Shown here piece by piece: positions 25,724-35,016 of a stretch of DNA of 57,880 bases. Source of the stretch: Candidatus Binatia bacterium (GTDB lineage Bacteria; Desulfobacterota; Binatia; UBA9968); assembly GCA_036504975.1 (NCBI GenBank), contig DASXUF010000089.1:1-57880 (forward strand). The letters run 5' to 3'. The position numbers and the translations under genes were made by a program. Every line of letters starts with the position of its first letter. Positions within the stretch are counted from its first letter, which is position 1. The notes under the pieces were generated by a model. That model made no database searches, was not told the DNA's origin, and saw only the letters and a list, made by a program, of their open reading frames with translations.

Positions 25724-28700
25724 CTATTCTTGCGTGACACCCAAAATCTCTCCCCGCTCGATAGCAAGCTGCCGCGCAAAAACTTCTTCACTCTCCCAGC
25801 CGTATTTCAAGTAAAGAACAGGAACCACGATCATGTTCAAGAACGTAGAAGTGAAAAGTCCGCCTAAAATCACCTGAGCCATGGGCCGCTCCAACTCTTT
25901 ACCGGCGATGTCACCGAAGAGAAGAGGCACAAGCCCCAGGGCTGCGGCGGCGGCAGTCATGAGAACCGGAGCAAGCCGTTCTTTGGATCCCTCCACGACC
26001 ACTTCTTCTTTTGATTTTCCCTCGGCCCGAAGCTGCCGGTAGCGACTTACAAGGATAATGCCGTTTCTCGCAGCAATACCGAACACGCCTATAAAACCAA
26101 TCATGGAAGGGACGCTCATGATCCTGTCTGTGAGAAAGATAGCTGCAACTCCACCGATGAGGGCAAGAGGGAGGTTAGCCATCACCAAGAACGAGGCCCG
26201 CGCGGAGTTGAAGGCTTTGAATAGCAGCACAAAAATAGCCACCAACGCTACCAGGCCGTAGGTTAGCAGAACCCGGGTAGCTTGCTGCTGGCTTTCAAAT
26301 TGCCCGCCGTATTCCACGAAATACCCTGCGGGGAGATTGACCTGCTTCGCAATCTTCTCTTGAGCCTCGGCAATCACAGTCCCCAGATCACGACCAACTA
26401 CATTGGCTTGAACCGCAATCCGCCTTTGGACCCGCTCGCGGTTGATCAAGTAGGGGCGGTTTTCAAGCGCTACTTCGGCCACCTGGCTGAGAGGAATTTT
26501 GAAGTCCTTATGGCCATCGATGAGCACTCCCCGCATGGCTTGCGTGTCTCGCCGGGAGGCCTCATCAAACCAGACAAACAGGTCGAAGCTCTTCTGTCCT
26601 TCAATGACTTTCGAAACGTGCTCTCCATTAAAAGCAATCTGAGCGACTTCCAATACATCTCCGGCATTCAGTCCGTGCCGCGCCGCATGTTCTCGATTTA
26701 CGTTAATCCGGATTTCGGGAACTCGAATCTGCTGTTCAAGCTGGAGATCTTTAACTCCCTTGATCCCTGCCATGATTTGCTCCACTTGCTGCCCTTTTTC
26801 CAAGAGCCGGTCGAGATCGGTCCCGTAAATCTTGATGGCGATTTGCGCGCGAATGCCCGAGAGCACTTCATCCAAACGGTGAGCAATAAACTGCCCCAGG
26901 TTGGTTGCAACGCCTGGGATCTTCTCCAGATCTTCTCGGATGGCATGGATGAGTTCTTCCGGGTCCCTTTTCCCGTAGTTAAGTTGGATATCAAACTCTA
27001 TGAAATTGGGCGGCATGGCGTCCTCGTCCAATTCCGCCCGGCCCACCCGTTGGGCAACAGACACAACCTCGGGATATTTCCGAAGCATTTCGGTGATTCG
27101 GTATCCCAGGCGCATCGACTCTGGGAGTGAAGTGCCGGGGAGACTGGTAACCGCCAAGATGAAATTCCCCTCGTGAAATTCCGGCAGGAAGGAGCGGCCG
27201 AGAAACGGAAACATAACGACGCTAATCGTCAGAAGAATAACCGAGACTACGATCACCAATCCTGAACGATCCAAGGCACGTCGAAGGAGACGCTCATAGG
27301 AGGCTTTAAGGTGGCGAATGGTAAAACTCTCCTGCTCATGCTCAAGTCCTTGTCTCCCTACGACTCTCGCCTTGATCAGCAAGAGAGAACAAAGCACCGG
27401 CGTCAGAGTCACAGCCACAACGAGGGAGGCAAAGAGAGAGGCGGTAAAGGCAAGGCCTAACGGAGTGAAGATTCGTCCCTCGACCCCGGTGAGAAGAAAT
27501 ATGGGACCAAACACAACAAGAATAATCCAGGTAGCATAGACAACGGAATCCCGGATCTCTCGGGAGGCGTGAAACACCACTTCAATGGCCGGGAGAGGAT
27601 TTTCCTGTTGCCGGTTTTCCCGCAAGCGCCGGAAAATGTTCTCCACATAGATGATGGCATCATCGACGACCGCGCCTATGGCGATCGCCAGTCCACCCAA
27701 GGTCATGGAATTGATCCCTACGCCAAATGCCTTGAGGATGAGAATGCCCAGAAGCAGACTTAAGGGCATGGCAGTTAAGGTGATCAGTGAGGCTCGAACA
27801 TTGAAGAGAAAAAAGACGACTACGATAGTGACAACTACGGCTCCCTCCAGCAGCGCGCGTCGAAGGTTCTGAATAGAAGACTCAATGAAGTTAGCCTGGC
27901 GGAATACCTGGGGATGCATCTCAACACCCTGAGGCAGGGTTTTCCGAATCTCTTCCAGCGCCTGTTCTACCTGATGCGTGACCGTAAGCGTGTCGGCACC
28001 AAAGAGCTTAGAGACCGTGGCAATAATCGCCGGCTTGCCCATGTAGGCGCTGTCCCCTCTTGGAAACTCCGGGCCAAAGCGAACCTCCGCTACTAGCTTC
28101 AATGGAATGGGAACACCTTCCCGTTCGGCAACAATCGTGTTTTTAAGGTCATCAAGCGAGGTTACTCTTCCGACGCCGGTGACCACATACTCCTGGCCGT
28201 GGACAACGTTGAAGCCGCCGGGCACATTTTTATTGGTCTCACGGAGCGCCTCTACGACATCCTTCACAGTAGTGTCGTATTGTAGGAGTTTTGGCGAGGA
28301 AAGGAGGACTTGATACTGCTTAGGTCCCGGCCCCATACAAACCACAGAGGCCACTCCGGGGATGGCCAAGAGGCGGTTCTGGATATCCCAGTCGCAAAGC
28401 GTCCTGAGATCTAAAAGGGAAACCTTGTCACTTTGAAGGGAGAATTTGACCAGCCAGCTCACGGCGGAGGTGATGGGAAGCATGACCGGCGCTTCGGTCC
28501 CGGGAGGGAACTGCTCGCGCGCCTCCTGGAGTCGTTCGTTGACAAGCTGCCGTGCCGTATAGATATCGGTTCCCCACTTGAAGACCACGATGACGGTAGA
28601 CAGCCCCGCCGAGGATTTGGAACGGACCACATCCACTCCCGGCGTCCCATTCACTACGGCCTCGATGCGAAAGGTGATCAGCGTCTCCACATTCTCCGGT

Positions 28701-28870
28701 GAAAGGCTAGGCGCCTCAGTCTGAATCACCACTTGTGGCGGGGCGAATTCCGGCAGGACATCCAGGGTTATCTGCCAAACCGCGAAGATTCCCACCACGA
28801 GAACAATCACAAACGCCACCACCGTGAGTAAACGGTTACGGAGGGACCACTTCGTTATCCAATCGAACAT
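25724..28870 (-). CDS. czcA: heavy-metal RND efflux pump, CusA/CzcA family
   Basis: 1048-residue inner-membrane proton antiporter that forms the trimeric core of a tripartite efflux system. It has twelve membrane helices and two large periplasmic loops. The diagnostic fourth helix reads VVDDAIIYVEN (401-411). The Zn-type CzcA motif has DFG upstream (D-F-G-x3-D-G-A), and Cu/Ag-type CusA has VMVDAAIVMIEN; here only the VVDD part remains. The substrate is therefore neither clearly Zn/Co/Cd nor Cu/Ag. Sequence QTEAPSLSPENVETLITFRI and GALVA-type helices are typical of the HME group. It is followed by a PII-like gene and preceded by its adaptor. Confidence 0.93.
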   Translation of the reverse strand: MFDWITKWSLRNRLLTVVAFVIVLVVGIFAVWQITLDVLPEFAPPQVVIQTEAPSLSPENVETLITFRIEAVVNGTPGVDVVRSKSSAGLSTVIVVFKWGTDIYTARQLVNERLQEAREQFPPGTEAPVMLPITSAVSWLVKFSLQSDKVSLLDLRTLCDWDIQNRLLAIPGVASVVCMGPGPKQYQVLLSSPKLLQYDTTVKDVVEALRETNKNVPGGFNVVHGQEYVVTGVGRVTSLDDLKNTIVAEREGVPIPLKLVAEVRFGPEFPRGDSAYMGKPAIIATVSKLFGADTLTVTHQVEQALEEIRKTLPQGVEMHPQVFRQANFIESSIQNLRRALLEGAVVVTIVVVFFLFNVRASLITLTAMPLSLLLGILILKAFGVGINSMTLGGLAIAIGAVVDDAIIYVENIFRRLRENRQQENPLPAIEVVFHASREIRDSVVYATWIILVVFGPIFLLTGVEGRIFTPLGLAFTASLFASLVVAVTLTPVLCSLLLIKARVVGRQGLEHEQESFTIRHLKASYERLLRRALDRSGLVIVVSVILLTISVVMFPFLGRSFLPEFHEGNFILAVTSLPGTSLPESMRLGYRITEMLRKYPEVVSVAQRVGRAELDEDAMPPNFIEFDIQLNYGKRDPEELIHAIREDLEKIPGVATNLGQFIAHRLDEVLSGIRAQIAIKIYGTDLDRLLEKGQQVEQIMAGIKGVKDLQLEQQIRVPEIRINVNREHAARHGLNAGDVLEVAQIAFNGEHVSKVIEGQKSFDLFVWFDEASRRDTQAMRGVLIDGHKDFKIPLSQVAEVALENRPYLINRERVQRRIAVQANVVGRDLGTVIAEAQEKIAKQVNLPAGYFVEYGGQFESQQQATRVLLTYGLVALVAIFVLLFKAFNSARASFLVMANLPLALIGGVAAIFLTDRIMSVPSMIGFIGVFGIAARNGIILVSRYRQLRAEGKSKEEVVVEGSKERLAPVLMTAAAAALGLVPLLFGDIAGKELERPMAQVILGGLFTSTFLNMIVVPVLYLKYGWESEEVFARQLAIERGEILGVTQE

Positions 28871-28882
28871 TTTTTGCTCCTT

Positions 28883-30169
28883 CTAGTGCGCGTGGCCGCC
28901 CAACGCCGCCCCGCCTTGCCGCGCCATCAGCGATTTGGTGTAAATTTGCTGCTTTCCGTCTGTCACTACTTGGTCGCCGGGGAGCAGGCCTTTTTTTACC
29001 TCCGCATAGCGGTCATCTCGTGTCCCTAGAACGAGCTCCACACGCTGGAAAGAGCCCTTGTCCTCGACAAAAACAAAATTCTGTCCTTCTGTCGTGATGA
29101 GCGCCTCCAACGGAATGGCAAGCACTTCCTGCCCTCCTCCTACGACAACATCCATCTCGGCAAATAGATTGGGCTTTAGTTTTCCTTCGCGATTTGGAAC
29201 CTCGGCCCACAGACGAAGCACGCGCTTTTGCGGATCGATGGTGGGACTGAAGCGGGCTATTTTCCCCGCAAAGAGGTCTTTCGGATACGAACCAAGGCGA
29301 ATGCGAACCGTCTGTCCGATTTTTAGCCGTGGCAATGCCTCATCAAAGGCACTGCCCTCGATAAAGACAGTCGAGGGATCAACAATTTTAAAGATCACCT
29401 TATTGGGTTCGACTGTCTCCCCTAGAACGACATTCCGTTCCTCCACAATGCCGCCGATAGGAGACAGGACAGCAAACGTAGAGATACTTTTCTCTCCGCG
29501 AGCCTTTTTTACGGCACTTTCTGGAAGGCCTAAGAGAACGAGTTGCTGGGTCAGCCCTTCGATCTCGTTGAGAACAGCTTGATACTGGTTTTGAGCGGCG
29601 ATGAGTTCCTTTTGGGCGGCGATCTTGCTTTCGACCAGGCGCTCGATACGACTAAGTTCCGCCTTCGCCAGGGTGAGTTTATTCTCAGCCTGGATAAGCT
29701 CCACCTGGAGTTTCTGAATCTCGGCGCTCTGGACCTCCGCTAAACGTTGACCTTTCGAGACCCCGTCACCCACCTTGGCTGAGAGGCTCGCTATTTTGCC
29801 TGAGACCCTGCTGCTTACCTGCGCCTCTCTATCGGGATGTGCCTTGACGACCCCTGCCACCCGAATAACGCTCTCTACCCGGCGAAGATCGGCGGCAACT
29901 GTCTTCAAGCCGATATTGCGCATCTCCTCAGGACCGAGCTTCAAACCCTGTGCCTCTTGCTTCCCCTCCGCGTGCTCGTCGGCTTTGCCCTCTTCGTGGG
30001 TATGCGAAGCGGATTCATCCTGTTTCGGTTTGGCGCCGGTGTTTGAAACTTCCTGATGGTTAGACTCCTTGTCATCCTTGTGTCCGCGGCTCGTGATCCT
30101 TCCAAGCCAGAAAGAGAGCAACAAAAGGATGGTTGAGACAACCACGAGAATAACTCTCTTGTTTCGCAT
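28883..30169 (-). CDS. czcB: RND efflux periplasmic adaptor (membrane fusion protein)
   Basis: 428 residues: an N-terminal anchor (RVILVVVSTILLLLSFWLG), a His/Glu-rich segment (SHTHEEGKADEHAEGKQEAQ) likely to bind metal, then lipoyl/hairpin and beta-barrel domains of the HlyD/CzcB type (PDREAQVSSRVSGKIASLSA, GGIVEERNVVLGETVEPNKV). It bridges the inner-membrane pump and the outer-membrane channel. A C-terminal GGAALGGHAH adds further His. The gene lies 12 bases upstream of the pump gene and 8 bases downstream of the channel gene; these small gaps mark one operon. Confidence 0.92.
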   Translation of the reverse strand: MRNKRVILVVVSTILLLLSFWLGRITSRGHKDDKESNHQEVSNTGAKPKQDESASHTHEEGKADEHAEGKQEAQGLKLGPEEMRNIGLKTVAADLRRVESVIRVAGVVKAHPDREAQVSSRVSGKIASLSAKVGDGVSKGQRLAEVQSAEIQKLQVELIQAENKLTLAKAELSRIERLVESKIAAQKELIAAQNQYQAVLNEIEGLTQQLVLLGLPESAVKKARGEKSISTFAVLSPIGGIVEERNVVLGETVEPNKVIFKIVDPSTVFIEGSAFDEALPRLKIGQTVRIRLGSYPKDLFAGKIARFSPTIDPQKRVLRLWAEVPNREGKLKPNLFAEMDVVVGGGQEVLAIPLEALITTEGQNFVFVEDKGSFQRVELVLGTRDDRYAEVKKGLLPGDQVVTDGKQQIYTKSLMARQGGAALGGHAH

Positions 30170-30177
30170 GCTCGCTC

Positions 30178-31434
30178 CTACTCGATCCCCGCCTGAAGCT
30201 TTAATTCAGCCAGTGAAAGATTGTAGTTTGTTATGGCGTCGACGAATTTCTGTCGCGCTTCGATCATCTGATTTTGAAAGAGAAGGAATTCCGAGAGCTC
30301 GACCTGCCGCTCCTCGTAAGCTTTCAGGTAAAGCTCCAGCGTCTCGTCGAATTTTTTCATCGCAGTTTCGGGATAATACGAGAGTTCCTGTTCGCTCAAT
30401 TTGAGCCTCGTGTAAGCCGCCCGAACGGACCTCTCAATGCCTTGGCGCAAGTTGAGATAATTGATGTTCGCCGCGCTCTTCCGCGCCAGCGCTTCTCGAA
30501 GCTCCGCTTGTTTGCGATCGAATATCGGCAGTGGGATCGAGATCCGTCCGCCGATGATATTGTCCCTATCATCGCGCTCGTAGAATGGACCGGCTTTGAT
30601 GTTCGGAATCTTTTCTGACCGCGTGAGTCTTTCTTCAGCCTCAGTCAGTTTTACCTCACGCTCCAGCGCGGAAAGATCGGGCCTTCGCTCCAACGCAGTC
30701 CTGACCAGATCAGCGGGAGAGAGAGACGTCGGAGCCGGCTTCAGTTCGGCGATGACTTCCACCTGGACGTCGGGCTCGAGCCCCAGGTCCGTTCTGAGTT
30801 TCGCCAGCGATTCTTCATAGTCTCGCCGCAACCCGATCAGGTCACTTCTGGCCCGACTCAATTCAAATTCTGAAAGAGTGTGCTGAACTTCAGGGATGTC
30901 CCCCAGCCTGAGACGGGTGCCGGACGCTTCATAGAGACGGCTTCGGAGATCGACAATCTGTTCTGCCTGCTTGGCCTTTGCTTGATTGTTGACGAGTCGC
31001 AGGAATAGTTCGGTTACGCGGAAGCGCAAGGTTCGCTCGAAGTCAGCAACTTCAAATTTGATCTTTTCAAAATTTCTTTGTGCCGCTTGGCGCCGGAAAA
31101 CAGGTTGGCCGCCAATTTCGAATTCCTGAGAAAAGAACACACCACCCTGAAGAACATTTCGGGAGCCGTCCTCAGACTTGTTCAAGCGGCGATTGGAGAC
31201 ATCCCCCTCCAGCTCAGGATTATGTTGAAATAGAAGATTAGCCCGGATAAGTCTGGCCTCGGCTAAACCCAGGTCTTCCCGCTTGGCTTTGAGTTCCAGG
31301 TTGCGCTCCAGCGTAATTCTGACGACCTGCTCCAACGTCAGTTGCAAGCGTTCGGCGCCGAAGACAGATGACACGGAAAAGAGATAAGCCCCGAAGGATA
31401 TCGAATAGATCTTGATCCACCGTGAAGTAACCAT
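30178..31434 (-). CDS. czcC: TolC-family outer-membrane efflux channel
   Basis: 418 residues from the ATG at 31434, preceded by AGAGG; a GTG at 31485 would add 17 residues. The signal peptide (WIKIYSISFGAYLFSVSS) is followed by the two OEP repeats of TolC-like proteins, long amphipathic helices with the repeating 'LxxAxxxLxxR' pattern (for example LERNLELKAKREDLGLAEAR). It forms the outer-membrane exit duct for the RND pump. First gene of the efflux operon czcCBA, PII, and His-rich protein. Confidence 0.9.
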   Translation of the reverse strand: MVTSRWIKIYSISFGAYLFSVSSVFGAERLQLTLEQVVRITLERNLELKAKREDLGLAEARLIRANLLFQHNPELEGDVSNRRLNKSEDGSRNVLQGGVFFSQEFEIGGQPVFRRQAAQRNFEKIKFEVADFERTLRFRVTELFLRLVNNQAKAKQAEQIVDLRSRLYEASGTRLRLGDIPEVQHTLSEFELSRARSDLIGLRRDYEESLAKLRTDLGLEPDVQVEVIAELKPAPTSLSPADLVRTALERRPDLSALEREVKLTEAEERLTRSEKIPNIKAGPFYERDDRDNIIGGRISIPLPIFDRKQAELREALARKSAANINYLNLRQGIERSVRAAYTRLKLSEQELSYYPETAMKKFDETLELYLKAYEERQVELSEFLLFQNQMIEARQKFVDAITNYNLSLAELKLQAGIE

Positions 31435-31542
31435 AACCAACCTCTTAACGTCTAAAAAAGTACGCGCTGCGGAACGCGCGGACACTAATTCACAAGCCCG
31501 TATGAAATCGGGAATGAAATAGAGTGAAGTTAAGCGGCGGTA

Positions 31543-31962
31543 CTAGATCCGAAAAACAGAAAGGAAAAGATGGCGAGCAAGATCGATTGGCAGAGAGAAC
31601 GTTACAACTCTTTTGAAGACCGCCTCCAGCCACAGATCGTTTCTAAACGGGGAGGACAGCGTTTCGGGGTGCAGACCGGCAGTAAGCAATACGCCTTTAC
31701 TTGAGCGAGTCAGCTCGACGACGGACGCCCGCAGCGCCGGCCCTACTTGTAGATGTACTGAAATACAATGAATAGTCGGTTCAGATTCGTCTGACGACTC
31801 GCTGTGCTTGTTCGGGCCTTGCGTATCGTGGTGATGCTGAGCTGTTGCCGAGGCTGAATGGTCCTCGTCCAAGCACCTTGCCAGCGCCTCCGCTATCCCG
31901 GAATGGATAACGATCAGACATAAGGCAAGTATCGTATAAAATTTGAAGGACCCGCGATTCAT
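31543..31962 (-). CDS. small secreted Cys/His-containing hypothetical protein, paralogue 2
   Basis: 139 residues with a signal peptide (FKFYTILALCLIVIHSGIAE) and mature CLDEDHSASATAQHHHDTQG, TIHCISVHLQVG and a C-terminal LFLSVFRI. It shares the order of these elements with the protein at 23055-23462, and the ending recalls the protein at 40513-40884 (RLFNSILNL). It lies directly upstream of the RND efflux operon and is read in the same direction, separated by about 108 bases from the czcC start. The His and Cys suggest metal binding; no named family. Confidence 0.58.
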   Translation of the reverse strand: MNRGSFKFYTILALCLIVIHSGIAEALARCLDEDHSASATAQHHHDTQGPNKHSESSDESEPTIHCISVHLQVGPALRASVVELTRSSKGVLLTAGLHPETLSSPFRNDLWLEAVFKRVVTFSLPIDLARHLFLSVFRI

Positions 31963-32171
31963 TCCTTGTGTCCTATACCAGAGGAACTTCGTTCTTTCAA
32001 ATAGCCCTTACGAGCAAAACGAGGAGGCTGGTGGGTCTGTGCCTTGGCCTATTAAAGTAGTCCTCCATCACCTAATCCGACGATTCCCGTTCGGAGCTTA
32101 TGCATCGGCCGTTCGCGCGCTGCTAAAAACCGACCCGCGCGATCACACCCAATTTCGAAGGGTCGCTGCAT

Positions 32172-32504
32172 CTAAGGCTGCGACAGTGGACGCTCCTCGT
32201 ACTGCTTACGCCACCCGTATCGGGTCATGCCCCGCGGTTTGTACACCGCCAGCGTCGTGGCCACGAGCAGCACCCGCAGGCCGCCGCCAGCGTGGAGAAG
32301 TTCGCCCCGCAGCCCGCCGAGAGAGACACTGTCCGTCTCTGCCGCTACGCCTGCGAAGTAACTCACTGTCGGCATGTGCAGCAGCAAGATGATGGTCGCG
32401 AAGACGGTTAGCAGGAAGTAGGCAACGACCGCGCCGAGCCAGCCGACCGAGCAAGTGACATGCGCGGTGAGCACGAACTTGCGGAGGCCGGGTGTCATGG
32501 TCAT
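32172..32504 (-). CDS. DUF2269-like membrane protein with an apparent internal deletion
   Basis: 110 residues from 32504. LRKFVLTAHVTCSVGWLGAV (residues 4-23) matches the start of DUF2269-like proteins, and LLTVFATIILLLHMP through YKPRGMTRYGWRKQYEERPL matches their end. From memory of the family, about 70 residues covering two further membrane helices are missing between GAVVAYF and LLTVF; the frame is nevertheless kept. It may be a degenerating gene or a minimal variant. It overlaps no neighbour and follows a 57-residue membrane protein that commonly precedes such genes. Deletion length is estimated, not aligned. Confidence 0.5.
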   Translation of the reverse strand: MTMTPGLRKFVLTAHVTCSVGWLGAVVAYFLLTVFATIILLLHMPTVSYFAGVAAETDSVSLGGLRGELLHAGGGLRVLLVATTLAVYKPRGMTRYGWRKQYEERPLSQP

Positions 32505-32523
32505 GGCTGTTGCACCCGGTGTT

Positions 32524-32697
32524 CTATGTGCGGTGTGTGGCCCGACCAGGGTAACCGGACTGTATGTGGCGACCAGGGCCGTGGTCACCACCGCCGATGA
32601 ACATCATGATGACGACCAGCAGGACCAGGACGATGACGATGATCCCAGACACTTTCAACCAGCGTGGTGTGCCGGGGTAGGGGTGCAGGTCAGCCAT
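32524..32697 (-). CDS. small membrane protein (57 aa), DUF2269 partner
   Basis: Translated by eye: MADLHPYPGTPRWLKVSGII starts the protein, then VIVLVLLVVIMMFIGGG forms one membrane helix, and a Gly/His/Arg-rich tail (DHGPGRHIQSGYPG) ends at a TAG. Similar small proteins of the type 'MADxHPYPGTPRW..K' precede DUF2269-like genes in other bacteria, including actinobacteria; that recollection is the basis for the pairing. The start codon is ATG. No family function is known. Confidence 0.6.
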   Translation of the reverse strand: MADLHPYPGTPRWLKVSGIIVIVLVLLVVIMMFIGGGDHGPGRHIQSGYPGRATHRT

Positions 32698-32733
32698 GTG
32701 CGTGTCCTCGTTCGCGCTTTGACGATAATCTCC

Positions 32734-33429
32734 TTACTGGATGGATCTCGGGAGCCGATTAGCGGGGGTGGCTTCGGTAGAACTCCTTGGTTTTTGCGTA
32801 GACGCCTTCGCTAACGCCTCCTCGATTGCTGTCTGAAAGACTTGGAACGGCTGAGCGCCCACAAGTATCCGGCCGTTGAGAAAAAAGGTCGGCGTCCCCC
32901 GAGCCCCGAGCTCGAATCCGCGCTTGGTCTCATCCTCGATCTTCTCTTGGTACTTGCGCGAGTCCAGGCACTGGTCGAAGGCTCCCACGTCCAGCCCCAC
33001 CTGCCGAGCGTATTGTTTCAGCTTCGCGTTTGTGAACGCGAGTCCGCCCTGACTCTGGAAAAGCTTGTCATGATACGGCCAGAATTTCTTCTGCTCCGCG
33101 GCGCACTCGGCACCCTGAGCGGCAGCAAAGGAATGCTCTCCCTGAAGGGCAAAGTGCTGGTACGCGAACCGGACCTGGCCGTTCTTGATATAGGTCTCTT
33201 TTATTCGTGGAAGCGTCTCAGCCCAAAATTTTCGGCAGAAACTACATTGAAAGTCCGACAGCTCGAACATGGTAACCGGTGCACTCGGGAGGCCCAGAAC
33301 CCGCGTGGACTCCAAGACAAAAGTTTGAGATGCGGTAGTCTGCTCGCCAGCCACTACGGCATTCGCGAAGCCAAGCGTGTAGCCCGCCGTCAACATGATC
33401 ATCACCGCCAACACCCTCATCATCCTCAT
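32734..33429 (-). CDS. DsbA-family periplasmic thioredoxin
   Basis: 231 residues from the ATG at 33429. A signal segment (VLAVMIMLTAGYTLGFANAV) precedes a DsbA fold with active site CSFC (62-65) in ELSDFQCSFCRKF and the cis-Pro loop GTPTFFLNGRILVGAQ. The protein likely makes or isomerises disulfides in the periplasm. The helical insertion EHSFAAAQGAECAAEQKKFW is typical of the DsbA_2/thioredoxin_4 type. It belongs to the periplasmic redox group of this region that also includes the TlpA-like protein at 39653. Confidence 0.88.
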   Translation of the reverse strand: MRMMRVLAVMIMLTAGYTLGFANAVVAGEQTTASQTFVLESTRVLGLPSAPVTMFELSDFQCSFCRKFWAETLPRIKETYIKNGQVRFAYQHFALQGEHSFAAAQGAECAAEQKKFWPYHDKLFQSQGGLAFTNAKLKQYARQVGLDVGAFDQCLDSRKYQEKIEDETKRGFELGARGTPTFFLNGRILVGAQPFQVFQTAIEEALAKASTQKPRSSTEATPANRLPRSIQ

Positions 33430-33507
33430 CACGGGCAATCCTTGGCGGGTGAACACAGGGTCCACATCGGAAACAAATCCCCCGCCACCTGCCGTAAAAC
33501 CGGATCG

Positions 33508-33915
33508 TCAGGGCGTTGACAAGGCCTCGACGACCTCTAGATTGTGCTTCTTAACTTGCTCGATCATAGGGCCGGTGACCGTTAAAAACTCCAAGTTGAT
33601 CTCTGCCTTCTCGCTCGGACCAAGGGTAGCCTGCTTCGTCAAAAACGTGGCCGTTCCGAGAAGCTTGCCGTCAGCCCCAAAGGCCTTTCCCCCCACCTTT
33701 ATCTTGCCAAGGGTAACGCCGGCCATGTTCTGCACGGTCCCCTTTATGTGGAGGTGGTTTGACGCGCAGATATACATCCCCGGATCCATCCCGGGGTGTA
33801 AGCCAACGCTGTCGATTTCCACCTTAACCTTGTCTTTCAGATCTGCTGCCAGAGAGGTGCTAAACCCTCCGAGCATCAGAAGCCCGACAAGAAATGGAAC
33901 TGCAGTTGCCTTCAT
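33508..33915 (-). CDS. secreted hypothetical protein, FxLYD-like
   Basis: 135 residues from the ATG at 33915, which has AGGAGG six bases upstream. The signal peptide is MKATAVPFLVGLLMLGGFST. The mature domain reads LHIKGTVQNMAGVTLGKIKV and GSAG-type strands (KLLGTATFLTKQATLGPSEK), a pattern seen in FxLYD-type domains. Its function is unknown. It lies between a substrate-binding protein gene and the DsbA gene in the same direction; co-transcription is likely. Confidence 0.68.
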   Translation of the reverse strand: MKATAVPFLVGLLMLGGFSTSLAADLKDKVKVEIDSVGLHPGMDPGMYICASNHLHIKGTVQNMAGVTLGKIKVGGKAFGADGKLLGTATFLTKQATLGPSEKAEINLEFLTVTGPMIEQVKKHNLEVVEALSTP

Positions 33916-33946
33916 AACTTTCCTCCTTCTGCGGCTAGAGCCGCGC

Positions 33947-34948
33947 CTATTTAATGACGCGATTAGCGCGAGACAGCACTTCCCCAGGAACCTGGAGGCC
34001 GAGCTGCTTCGCGGTTTTAAGATTAATAATGAACTCGATCCGGTCGGGGAGCTCGACGGGCAGCTCACGAGGAGGCGTCCCCGTAAGGATCCTATGGGCC
34101 AAGCGCGCGGCCTGGCGGCCTTGAGCATACTGGTCAGGACCATATGAAACCAGTGCGCCGAACTGCGACCAGAACGAGGCCGGATACATAGTGGGCAGGT
34201 TGTTTGAGGTTGCTACCTCGAGGCTTCGCCCGGGGATGTTGAGATTCGGGCCGGACTGAATGATCAAGATACCGTCCCTGCCACCTTCGCTGAGCTTGGC
34301 GAGTGCCGGCTCGATCTCCAACGGTCTCGTAATGGAGTTTTCGATGAGGATCAGCTTAAGACGACTAGCTTCGCTCTTCGCGGATGCCAGAGCCTCACGT
34401 TCCTCAGTCTTCGTTGAGTCGTACGTCACCAACACTCGACGAAGAGCGGGAACGGCTTCCTTGAAGAGCTCCAGACGTTTGGCTGTCAGTTCAGCTCGGA
34501 GATTGGCTATGCCTGTGATATTCCCTCCCGGTCGAGCAATACTCTCAACGAGGCCGAGCCTCACGGGATCGCTAACTTGCGTGAAAACGATCGGTATCCG
34601 CCCGGTCTCTTTCCGGCACGCATCCGAAACACAAAAGAGAAGATCCGGTTTCTGTTCTATCAGTTCTGCAGCCAGCTTAGGGAGACGCGCCAAGTCGCCC
34701 TTCGAGGCGCGAACCTCGAAGATGATATTTTTTCCCTCTACGTAGCCAAACTCCTTGAGACCGTCCCGGAACCCGTTAGTGCTAGAGTGCCAAGGCACCA
34801 TGGCGTCGGTCAGGATTCCGATTTTGAAAGACGTTGGCGGCTGTGCCGCCAACGCACCGGGCGAACAGACTAGATTCATCAGCACCGCAATGCCCCATGT
34901 CACGAATGAGGCAATATACCCGCGCAAGACGGAGCCCTGAATCTTCAC
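33947..34948 (-). CDS. ABC-type substrate-binding protein (PF04392 type), no permease nearby
   Basis: 333 residues with a signal segment (WGIAVLMNLVCSPGALAAQ) and the ABC_sub_bind fold. FKIGILTDAMVPWHSSTNGF, KNIIFEVRASKGDLARLPKL and RPGGNITGIANLRAELTAKR are characteristic of the family (YtrF-like, branched sugar or purine-related binding). The protein is expected in the periplasm. No permease or ATPase gene lies in the window, so it is an orphan. Orphan copies of this family are numerous in soil Desulfobacterota and Binatia. The ligand cannot be inferred. Confidence 0.85.
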   Translation of the reverse strand: MKIQGSVLRGYIASFVTWGIAVLMNLVCSPGALAAQPPTSFKIGILTDAMVPWHSSTNGFRDGLKEFGYVEGKNIIFEVRASKGDLARLPKLAAELIEQKPDLLFCVSDACRKETGRIPIVFTQVSDPVRLGLVESIARPGGNITGIANLRAELTAKRLELFKEAVPALRRVLVTYDSTKTEEREALASAKSEASRLKLILIENSITRPLEIEPALAKLSEGGRDGILIIQSGPNLNIPGRSLEVATSNNLPTMYPASFWSQFGALVSYGPDQYAQGRQAARLAHRILTGTPPRELPVELPDRIEFIINLKTAKQLGLQVPGEVLSRANRVIK

Positions 34949-35016
34949 TGGATCACCTTATCGCCCGCGGCAATGGAATGGAAGTAAATCCCGCTCGACA
35001 CGGCAGGTCCGTCAAC

